From Lentiprolixibacter aurantiacus (GTDB lineage: Bacteria; Bacteroidota; Bacteroidia; Flavobacteriales; Flavobacteriaceae), in NCBI RefSeq assembly GCF_026241225.1, contig NZ_JAPFQP010000001.1:496001-560000 (forward strand): a DNA stretch of 64,000 nt. The letters are read 5' to 3'. The notes beneath the pieces were generated by a model. That model was not told the origin of the DNA. It was given only the letters and a program-made list of their open reading frames with translations, and searched no databases. Both the position numbers and the translations under genes were made by a program. Numbering within the stretch: position 1 is the first letter of the stretch; the number at the start of each line of letters is the position of its first letter. Shown here in pieces: positions 27,448 to 34,466 of this stretch.

Positions 27448-28758
27448 TTAGTGGGATATTCTTTTGAAGGGTTGTCGCTCCCTGTAAGTAAGGCTCCTCC
27501 ACAGCCATTCCAAAGGCCCGAAACGGAAATACTTCAACCAGATAGGGCTAACAATAAGTTGAAATAGCCAGATGCCTCCAACAACGTAATACAGTTCATA
27601 GCGCTCCAGCTGCCCAAAGAGTGAAAATCCAATGCCGGTAAATACGAAAGCGCATATCACAGAGTGCATAATGTAGTTGGTCAGAGCCATCCTGCCTACT
27701 GCTGCCAGTGCATTTCTAAGGAATCCCAGTATACCTGATTTACAGAATAACATAATGAGTCCGATATGCCCAAAAGCCACAGCAACCCTTCCAAAGGGAT
27801 AGGTAAGCCCGGATTTCATAAAGGCAAGCACTGAGAAATTGTCGTTTATAAGAATAGAAGTCTCGTAATAGTTTATGGAAACCCCTATTCCATATCCCAG
27901 GATCATCATTAGCAGATAATCGCGCCTGCGTAGACTTGCCGTGATAACCTGAAGCTTAAACAGAGCTATCCCCAACAGCATCATGGGGAGGACATCCCAG
28001 GGGTTGTAATCATAATTAAAGGACGTCTGTACCATGCGGTTTATAGGGGCAAGGAACAATACCAGGTCCAGGTAGCCCTTATGCATGCTTTCGGTGTTTT
28101 TATGGATACTTTTATCATCTGGCTTCATTTCGGCCATCATCCCCTCCCAGGTTTCTTTTCCTGCCTTGACCTCATCCGGCAGTTCGGCCCCTTCCTCATA
28201 GGTTTGGGCCAGCTGGTACTTTTCATAGGAGTCCATGTTAGAGCTGTACTGGTAATACTGCAGTCCAAACCCAAACATAATAAGCACAACAACCCCTATT
28301 ATCAGTTTTTTAGCCGGTGCATTCCGGAAAGGAAAAAGAAAGAGTCCATAAAGCCCGTATGAAAACAATATCTCCCCGGGCCATAGTATGAGGTATGCGT
28401 GGATAACCCCGAAGATCAGCAGCCATATGGTCCGGCGGTAATAAATATCGGCTACTTCAAGTCCGCCTCCCCTATTGATCATACGGGAAGTCATCAGTAC
28501 CATTCCTACACCAAACAGCATGGAGAACAAGGCTCGCATAGTTCCTTCAAAGAACAGGTTGTTGATTTTCCAGACCAGGAGATTTAGGCCATCGGCCCCA
28601 CCCTGTACGGTTGGGTCTCCGTAAGCCATGAATACCAGGCCAAAGCCTGCAATGTTCATCAATAAAATTCCTAGGAGGGCTACACCGCGGAGCACATCCA
28701 GGGCAGCAATTCGCTCCGAGGCCGATACCGGCCCCAGCGCTTTGGTGAGATCAGACAT
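27448..28758 (-). CDS. DUF418-family membrane protein
   Basis: 436-residue inner-membrane protein with about ten hydrophobic segments. N-terminal RIAALDVLRGVALLGILLMN and the C-terminal DUF418 block (AVGRMALTNYIMHSVI, then FGPLEWLWRSLTY) are diagnostic. The fold is related to acyltransferase-3 proteins; role unknown. A polar loop of about 60 residues (YEKYQLAQTYEEGAELPDEV) lies in the middle. The frame is open to 28812, but ATG 28758 (MSDLTKALGPVSASERI) is the natural start. The exported methyltransferase-like gene follows by 17 bp. Confidence 0.9.
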   Translation of the reverse strand: MSDLTKALGPVSASERIAALDVLRGVALLGILLMNIAGFGLVFMAYGDPTVQGGADGLNLLVWKINNLFFEGTMRALFSMLFGVGMVLMTSRMINRGGGLEVADIYYRRTIWLLIFGVIHAYLILWPGEILFSYGLYGLFLFPFRNAPAKKLIIGVVVLIMFGFGLQYYQYSSNMDSYEKYQLAQTYEEGAELPDEVKAGKETWEGMMAEMKPDDKSIHKNTESMHKGYLDLVLFLAPINRMVQTSFNYDYNPWDVLPMMLLGIALFKLQVITASLRRRDYLLMMILGYGIGVSINYYETSILINDNFSVLAFMKSGLTYPFGRVAVAFGHIGLIMLFCKSGILGFLRNALAAVGRMALTNYIMHSVICAFVFTGIGFSLFGQLERYELYYVVGGIWLFQLIVSPIWLKYFRFGPLEWLWRSLTYRERQPFKRISH

Positions 28759-28905
28759 GTTAGTTGTTAGGTTGGTTGTGATGGTAAGATAAGATAAATA
28801 ATGCAATAACATACATGCTTCCCAAAATGCATTCTCCTCAATTTTTTTTGTACTTTCTGCTGCCGAAACAACTCTTTAATACTCTTCATACAAAATTCCT
28901 TTATT

Positions 28906-29034
28906 ATGATCCAGCGCAAACTCTCCCTGAAGACAGTTGCACTTATGGCCACAGCACTGTCTTCTGTCCTGATGAATGTTACTTTTTCACAAGGTTTTGA
29001 AGGATCCTACCGCTTTCCCAGACAAGTCCTTTAA
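28906..29034 (+). CDS. 42-residue exported-peptide ORF (real small gene or gene remnant)
   Basis: ATG 28906 to TAA 29034, encoding MIQRKLSLKTVALMATALSS... ending GSYRFPRQVL. Residues 1-29 look like a signal peptide (basic start, hydrophobic core, ...VTFSQ at the expected cleavage region), leaving only about 13 mature residues. It ends two bases before the ATG of the transaminase gene, so it could act as a translated leader coupled to it, or be the residue of a decayed exported protein. No homologue recognised. Confidence 0.4.
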   Translation: MIQRKLSLKTVALMATALSSVLMNVTFSQGFEGSYRFPRQVL

Positions 29035-29036
29035 TA

Positions 29037-29918
29037 ATGGACCAAAAAACGGTACGCTATATGGGAAGCAGTCCTAAATATCCTGAAAAAGTCTACCTCA
29101 ATGGAAAAATTCTCGATGCCGACCAGGCACAGATCTCCGTATTTGACCGGGGTTTTATCTTCGGAGATGGGATCTACGAGGTGATGGCCCGGATCAACGG
29201 GCGGTTTTTTTTCAAAAAAGCCCACCTGGACCGGTTAAAATGGTGCCTGAAACAAATTGATATTTCCCTGGATGTGGATGCCCTGGAACGAGAGATCCCG
29301 GCCTTGCTGCAAGCCTCCGGACTGGACAACAAGGACTGCCTGTTGTACATGCAGGTAAGCCGGGGCGTGGCACCCCGGCAACACAGCTTTCCCAAAGGGA
29401 TAAGGCGTACCGTGATGATGTATGCCTGGGAGAAAAAGCTGCCCGATATCAACAATAATCATGCTTCCGTAGTCACCATGGCCGACTTCCGCTGGTCGCG
29501 CTGCGATATCAAAATGACCTCCCTTCTGGGCAATGTCATGGCCAACGAACACGCCATGCAAAACGATTGCTATGAGACTGTTTTTGAGCGCAATGGTATT
29601 ATTACAGAAGCCTCACATTGCAACGTGTTCTTTGTGAAAGACGGGGTCGTCTACACGCATCCCACTGGGCCTTACCTGCTGGATGGCATTACCCGACAGG
29701 TGGTTCTGGAGCTTTGTGAACAACTAGCAATTGAAGTTCGATTAGAAGGTGTTCCAGCTTCCGAGATTCAAAACATGGATGAGGCCTTCCTTACCGGGAC
29801 CAGCACCCAGGTGCTGGCGATACAAAAAGTGGATGACTATAGCTATTTTGAAAAGGAACCCGGACCCCTTACCCAAAAGCTGCAGCAAGCCTTTTTAGGT
29901 TTGAAAAGGACGGTATAA
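29037..29918 (+). CDS. dat: Class IV aminotransferase, probably D-amino-acid transaminase
   Basis: PLP enzyme of 293 residues. N-terminal SVFDRGFIFGDGIYEVMARI, the PLP-lysine region DIKMTSLLGNVMANEHA and the cofactor site TEASHCNVFFV are clear. The DIKxxxLLGNVMA form resembles D-alanine transaminases more than branched-chain ones, so it likely interconverts D-alanine and D-glutamate for cell wall; IlvE-like activity cannot be excluded. It begins 2 bp after a 42-residue exported-peptide ORF. DUF6090 genes follow 39 bp downstream. Confidence 0.85.
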   Translation: MDQKTVRYMGSSPKYPEKVYLNGKILDADQAQISVFDRGFIFGDGIYEVMARINGRFFFKKAHLDRLKWCLKQIDISLDVDALEREIPALLQASGLDNKDCLLYMQVSRGVAPRQHSFPKGIRRTVMMYAWEKKLPDINNNHASVVTMADFRWSRCDIKMTSLLGNVMANEHAMQNDCYETVFERNGIITEASHCNVFFVKDGVVYTHPTGPYLLDGITRQVVLELCEQLAIEVRLEGVPASEIQNMDEAFLTGTSTQVLAIQKVDDYSYFEKEPGPLTQKLQQAFLGLKRTV

Positions 29919-29957
29919 CGGAGAATTTTATAAATTGATGACGCCAACCATCAATTA

Positions 29958-30695
29958 ATGCTCCGCTTCTTTCGTCAAATCCGTCAAAAACTAATAACTG
30001 AAAATAGGTTCAGTAAATACCTGTTGTATGGAATAGGCGAGATTTTGCTGGTGGTAATAGGTATTTTAATTGCTCTTCAAATCAACAATTGGAACAATGA
30101 AATCCAGGACAGGGAAAAGGAAAAATACTACCTGAAGAGTGTCAGAACCAGTATTGAATTATCCCAAAACGAATTGGACCGTGTAATCCGCGATGCCAAA
30201 CTGATCTCCTCCAGTGCGGATACCTTGTTTTTACTCCTGGCCCGGGAGAAGTACGGCTTGCTGAATGGTATTTTCCTGGACAGCCTGTTGTTCAGAGCGG
30301 CCGACTACAGCCAGATTTCCCTAAATGACGGTGGCATACAGGAAATATTAAATACTGGCTCCCTGGGTATAATTACAAATGATACCATCAGGGTTATCCT
30401 GGCGTCCTGGAATGAAAGGATGCACGTAATCCGGAAGTTCGAAGCGGAAACCAAAGAACTGAATCAAAAGTATGTGGCATACCTGAATAACTATATAAAT
30501 GCATCCCGGTTTTTACTGGATTCTGTTAGTGTTGTAATCCCCGAAAAGAAGAAAACATTATTGACAGATCCGCTTTTACGCAATTATTTGGAACGCATCA
30601 CGGGTCTGCATTATGACATGCATGACATGTATTCAGAAGAAAAGCGAATGCTGGATTCTTTATCTGGCTTGATTAAGCAGCACCTTAGGGAATGA
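29958..30695 (+). CDS. DUF6090-family membrane-anchored protein, copy 1
   Basis: 245 residues: a basic amphipathic start (MLRFFRQIRQKLITENRFSK), one membrane helix (about 26-44, GEILLVVIGILIALQI), the signature NNWNNE, then a mostly helical domain of about 195 residues expected on the outer side of the inner membrane. Function of the family is unknown. The first 45 residues are nearly identical to those of copies at 30692 and 58231 while the rest diverges. Its stop overlaps the start of copy 2 (ATGA). Confidence 0.88.
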   Translation: MLRFFRQIRQKLITENRFSKYLLYGIGEILLVVIGILIALQINNWNNEIQDREKEKYYLKSVRTSIELSQNELDRVIRDAKLISSSADTLFLLLAREKYGLLNGIFLDSLLFRAADYSQISLNDGGIQEILNTGSLGIITNDTIRVILASWNERMHVIRKFEAETKELNQKYVAYLNNYINASRFLLDSVSVVIPEKKKTLLTDPLLRNYLERITGLHYDMHDMYSEEKRMLDSLSGLIKQHLRE

Positions 30696-31417
30696 TTCGC
30701 TTCTTCCGACAAATCCGCCAACGTCTTTTAACCGAGAACCGGTTTACGAAGTACCTGCTATATGCAATCGGGGAGATCATCCTGGTGGTAATCGGGATCC
30801 TCATCGCTTTGCAGATCAACAACTGGAATGAAGAACAACGGTCAAAAAGACAAGCCGATGTATTTCGAGAAAAGCTAGTTCAGGACGTTATTCAGGACAC
30901 GCTCAAGATCAATGAAATCCTTGAAGATCGAAAGCGCATCCAAAAAAATATCAAAGATTACTTTGAATATTTTGATTCAGGGCAACATACACCTGAAACC
31001 CTCATTGATTCTGCAAGGAGTGTAAAATGGTCCCTCTTCAGGTACCTTCCCCAGAACTACACTTTTAGGGATATGCAGGCTACCGGCAATACCTCTCTGT
31101 TAATGGAAAAAGAGCGCGAAGGTCTTATTGACCTTGCTAACACACAAGATTTCCTTATTCAAATTATTGAAAAGCAGATCGATGAGATTCTGGAAGAATT
31201 ACACAAACGGGATGCCTATTTAGGCGACCATATGTCGGAAACCGATTTCTTTGAAACGCTGAACGCCCCTCTTAACCCTGCCGAATCCCGGAAAGGGTTG
31301 CTGCATCAACACAATGCCTTTACAGAAATAGTAGAATTGGGAGACATCATGGAAGCATTTGCAATTTCGATTAAGCAAAAATCCAAAAACCTGATCCTCC
31401 TCCTGAAACAAAATTGA
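30692..31417 (+). CDS. DUF6090-family membrane-anchored protein, copy 2
   Basis: 241 residues with the same plan: MIRFFRQIRQRLLTENRFTK, a membrane helix (GEIILVVIGILIALQI), NNWNEEQRSKR, then a charged helical domain (ILEDRKRIQKNIKDYFEYF). It shares a 4-nt overlap with copy 1, so the two are translationally coupled. Compared with copy 1 the C-terminal domain is only weakly similar. A truncated third copy begins 5 bp after its stop. Confidence 0.88.
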   Translation: MIRFFRQIRQRLLTENRFTKYLLYAIGEIILVVIGILIALQINNWNEEQRSKRQADVFREKLVQDVIQDTLKINEILEDRKRIQKNIKDYFEYFDSGQHTPETLIDSARSVKWSLFRYLPQNYTFRDMQATGNTSLLMEKEREGLIDLANTQDFLIQIIEKQIDEILEELHKRDAYLGDHMSETDFFETLNAPLNPAESRKGLLHQHNAFTEIVELGDIMEAFAISIKQKSKNLILLLKQN

Positions 31418-31422
31418 TTAGC

Positions 31423-31500
31423 ATGATCCGCTTCTTTCGCCAAATCCGACAGCGCCTCCTCCCGATAGCTATCGGGACTGATGGCTATACAGGTTATTAG
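31423..31500 (+). pseudogene. Truncated DUF6090 copy 3
   Basis: ATG 31423 reads MIRFFRQIRQRLL, the exact family N-terminus, then leaves homology at codon 14 where an 18-bp palindrome (31460-31477) begins, and ends at TAG 31500 after 25 codons. No further DUF6090 sequence is seen before the next gene. Either a deletion or a repeat-mediated rearrangement removed the rest of a third tandem copy. Confidence 0.75.
31460..31477. repeat. 18-bp perfect palindrome at the break point of the truncated DUF6090 copy
   Basis: TCCCGATAGCTATCGGGA is a perfect inverted repeat with no loop base. It sits exactly where similarity to the DUF6090 N-terminal block stops. I see only this full copy in the window. 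It may be a member of a dispersed palindromic repeat family. Confidence 0.7.
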
Positions 31501-31622
31501 CTGCTGTGTACAGTTCAAAGGCTTATTTCAGATATTTAAGCGGAGACTAATCATAATCCCGGTATTACTTGCTTATGTGCCTAATATGTGCTTACTTCCC
31601 GTTTTTTAAAAACAAAAATCCT

Positions 31623-34319
31623 ATGAAATATCTCAGCTTGTTTTTGATGCTGGCAATTCCTTTTGCAGGAACTGCCCAGGAAAATAAATGGACTCCTGAA
31701 GAGATTATCAATACGGTCTATGTAGGCAGCCCGGAATTTTCCAAAGACGGACAAAAAGTGGTCTGGTCCCAGAGAAAAGGCCTGAAAAAAGAAGACAAAT
31801 TCGTTAACCAGCTTTACATGGCCCGTTTGAATAATGAGGCCGGCAAACCCAAAGTAGTACAGCTCACGCGCTCCAAGTCAAGTGAATCCAACCCCGTATT
31901 CAGTGCAGATGGGGAAAGCCTGTATTTCCTGTCGTCCCGGGAGAAAGGCAAAAAACTGTGGAAGCTCAACCTCTACGGGGGGGAACCCGAAGAGGTCCAC
32001 ACATTTGAAAATGGCATCAGCTCTGTAAAAAGACTGGATGCCGGAACCCTTCTCTTCATTAGCGAGGAAGGGAAAACGCTCTATGATATCTCCAACGAAA
32101 AGGACAATACCAACATTGTGGAGGATACGCTTCACTGGAACCCAAGGCGTATCTATTCTTTCGACCTCAAATCCAAAGAGATCAACAGGATTACTGAAAA
32201 TGCGTACCGCATCAACAATTATGAAGTTTCCGAAGATGGACAATACCTGGTCTATCAGGAAATCACCACTCCAGATTATGGCGTGGACGGGAACCCCAAA
32301 CCCAATTACGTGCTAGTAAATCTTAAGGAAAAGTCCTCTACCAAAATCCTGAGTGGTTTGCAAAGCCCAACGGCGTATCGCTTTACAAAAGATGGAAAGG
32401 GCTTTTATTTCTCTGCAGAAACCTCCTCAGACCCGGAATGGAATGGTTCAGGGATACGGGAACTGTATTACTACACATTTAGCACAGGAAATTACACCAA
32501 AGTCCCGTTGGAATGGGAAAATGGCCTTTCCGGGGAATATTTCCTGAACGGGAATGGCCTTATCGTACAACTGGCCAATGGCCCTTTAAGGAAAGTCAGA
32601 TACTACGAAAAAAAGAACTCGGACTGGTCGTGGAAAGATATTTCACTGGGGGATCAGCAGGAACATGTTTCCGTAATGGCATTCAACCCGGCTTCCGGCA
32701 AAATCCTCTACCGGCACTCCACAGCCTCGAAACTCCCGGAATACTACCTGGCTAAAATTAAAGTAGGGCGAAAAAGCATCTCCCTTGAGGGATCAAAAAC
32801 ACTTACTTCCCTCAACGATAAACTCAAAAAGAAGCCTATTGCCAAATCTGAAATCATTTACTGGAAAGGGGCTAATGATGAAGAGGTAAACGGAATTTTA
32901 TACTACCCCAAGAATTACGTGGCCGGGAAGAAATACCCGCTGGTCCTGAGTATCCATGGCGGACCAACCGGAGTAGACCAGGATCGCTGGTCCGAACGCT
33001 GGTCTACCTATCCCCAGATCTTTACAGACAAGGGGGCTTTTGTGCTGAAGCCAAATTACCACGGCTCAGGCAACCACAGCCAGGCATTTGTAGAGTCCAT
33101 TAAGAATGGGAAATACTATTCCCTGGAGGAAGTGGACCTCTACAATGGCATACAGCACCTGAATCAGCAAGGCTACGTGGATATGGACAAACTGGGAATA
33201 ATGGGCTGGTCTAACGGTGCCATACTGGCTACCTGGATGACCCTCCAATACCCCGATATGTTCAAGGTGGCTGCACCGGGTGCGGGTGATGTTAACTGGA
33301 CATCAGATTACGGTACCTGCAGGTTCGGTGTGACATTTGACCAGAGTTATTTTGGCGGTGCCCCATGGGACGATACCAACGGAAAACATTACAACGAATG
33401 GTACATCAAGTATTCCCCAATCTTCGAGATTGAAAAAATCAAAACCCCGACAATCATTTTCCACGGGAGTGAAGACCGTTCTGTTCCGCGCGACCAGGGC
33501 TGGGAGTATTATCGAGGACTGCAACAGGTTGGGAAGGCCCCCGTTAAATTCCTGTGGTTCCCGGGTCAGCCACATGGCTTGCGCAAGATAACACACCAGC
33601 TAAGGAAGATGAAGGAAGAAATTGACTGGTTTGAAACTTACCTGTTTAAAGATAAAAAGGAGGAAAACGAGGCCTTCAAGAAAGATAGTCCGCTTGCCTC
33701 ACTGCTGAGTTTGCAAAAGAACATGTCTGGTGATGGCCTGTTGGGGACTATGGAAAACGGAGTGCTTATCCCCAGCGTGGTAGCTACTGCTAAAGACAGC
33801 ATATCCATTGGCACCCACGAGGTTTCAATTGCCCAGTACCATGCTTATACCGGAAAGGATTACGACCGGCTTCATGCCAACATGCCTGTTACCGGATTAA
33901 GCAAGGCAGATATAGAAGGTTACCTCTCCTGGTTATCCGAAAAAATGGGAGCTACCTACAGGTTGCCCAATGCAAGTGAAGCTAAAAAATGGCACAAGAA
34001 GGCCCGAACAAGCTATAAGAACCAGAACAACCTCAACCATTGGGCTGGCTATAAGCTGACCAATCTGGATGTTGCAGATTTACGCTCCAAAATGGGTGAA
34101 TTGAAAGTCTCCCTGATCAGGAACGGGGGAAGCCATCCCATGCTTAAACTGAAAGAAGGGGTTATAATCTATGATCTGGGTGGAAATGTGGCCGAGTATT
34201 ATTCTGATGGAGGGAATTTAAAGACCTACGATTACAGCGCTTATGATTTTGTAGATCCCGCCAGTACCGCTAATAAGCCTGCGCCAGAACATACAGGTTT
34301 CAGGGTGGTTAAGGAATAG
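31623..34319 (+). CDS. S9 family peptidase fused to a formylglycine-generating-enzyme-like domain
   Basis: 898 residues with a signal peptide (KYLSLFLMLAIPFAGTAQ). A beta-propeller of WD40-like repeats (about 25-420, e.g. SPEFSKDGQKVVWSQ, NPVFSADGESLYFLSS) precedes an alpha/beta hydrolase with S530 (GWSNGA), D618 (GSEDRSVP) and H651 (QPHGL). After about residue 700 comes a domain with the hallmarks of the FGE-sulfatase/SUMF1 fold: IGTHEVSIAQYHAY, the YRLPNASEAKKW block and DLGGNVAEYYSDGG ... GFRVV. This tail has no cysteines, so it is not an active FGE oxidase. Periplasmic peptidase; substrate unknown. The frame is open to 31569 but ATG 31623 begins the signal. Confidence 0.92.
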   Translation: MKYLSLFLMLAIPFAGTAQENKWTPEEIINTVYVGSPEFSKDGQKVVWSQRKGLKKEDKFVNQLYMARLNNEAGKPKVVQLTRSKSSESNPVFSADGESLYFLSSREKGKKLWKLNLYGGEPEEVHTFENGISSVKRLDAGTLLFISEEGKTLYDISNEKDNTNIVEDTLHWNPRRIYSFDLKSKEINRITENAYRINNYEVSEDGQYLVYQEITTPDYGVDGNPKPNYVLVNLKEKSSTKILSGLQSPTAYRFTKDGKGFYFSAETSSDPEWNGSGIRELYYYTFSTGNYTKVPLEWENGLSGEYFLNGNGLIVQLANGPLRKVRYYEKKNSDWSWKDISLGDQQEHVSVMAFNPASGKILYRHSTASKLPEYYLAKIKVGRKSISLEGSKTLTSLNDKLKKKPIAKSEIIYWKGANDEEVNGILYYPKNYVAGKKYPLVLSIHGGPTGVDQDRWSERWSTYPQIFTDKGAFVLKPNYHGSGNHSQAFVESIKNGKYYSLEEVDLYNGIQHLNQQGYVDMDKLGIMGWSNGAILATWMTLQYPDMFKVAAPGAGDVNWTSDYGTCRFGVTFDQSYFGGAPWDDTNGKHYNEWYIKYSPIFEIEKIKTPTIIFHGSEDRSVPRDQGWEYYRGLQQVGKAPVKFLWFPGQPHGLRKITHQLRKMKEEIDWFETYLFKDKKEENEAFKKDSPLASLLSLQKNMSGDGLLGTMENGVLIPSVVATAKDSISIGTHEVSIAQYHAYTGKDYDRLHANMPVTGLSKADIEGYLSWLSEKMGATYRLPNASEAKKWHKKARTSYKNQNNLNHWAGYKLTNLDVADLRSKMGELKVSLIRNGGSHPMLKLKEGVIIYDLGGNVAEYYSDGGNLKTYDYSAYDFVDPASTANKPAPEHTGFRVVKE

Positions 34320-34345
34320 GGATTGATTTAGCTCATTATAACACA

Positions 34346-34387
34346 AAAGACGCCCAGGATATGTTATCCTGGGCGTCTTTTTTTTTT
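34346..34387 (+). terminator. Terminator after the S9-FGE gene (core variant of the hairpin family)
   Basis: Perfect 16-bp stem: AAAGACGCCCAGGATA pairs with TATCCTGGGCGTCTTT around TGT, then a long T run to 34387. The inner sequence GGATATGTTATCC differs by one base from the GGATATGATATCC core seen at 41808-41820. Confidence 0.92.
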
Positions 34388-34466
34388 ATCCTCTAATAGA
34401 AAATATCCTATCTTTAAATCATCACGTCCTGCCCAATTCATAGTATTGGGGCCTTATACCTGACTA

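Noticed and set aside
33295-33625. Possible frameshift or split between the S9 and FGE-like parts
   Set aside because: The frame is uninterrupted from 31623 to 34319 and both the catalytic D618 and H651 lie before the FGE-like part in frame.
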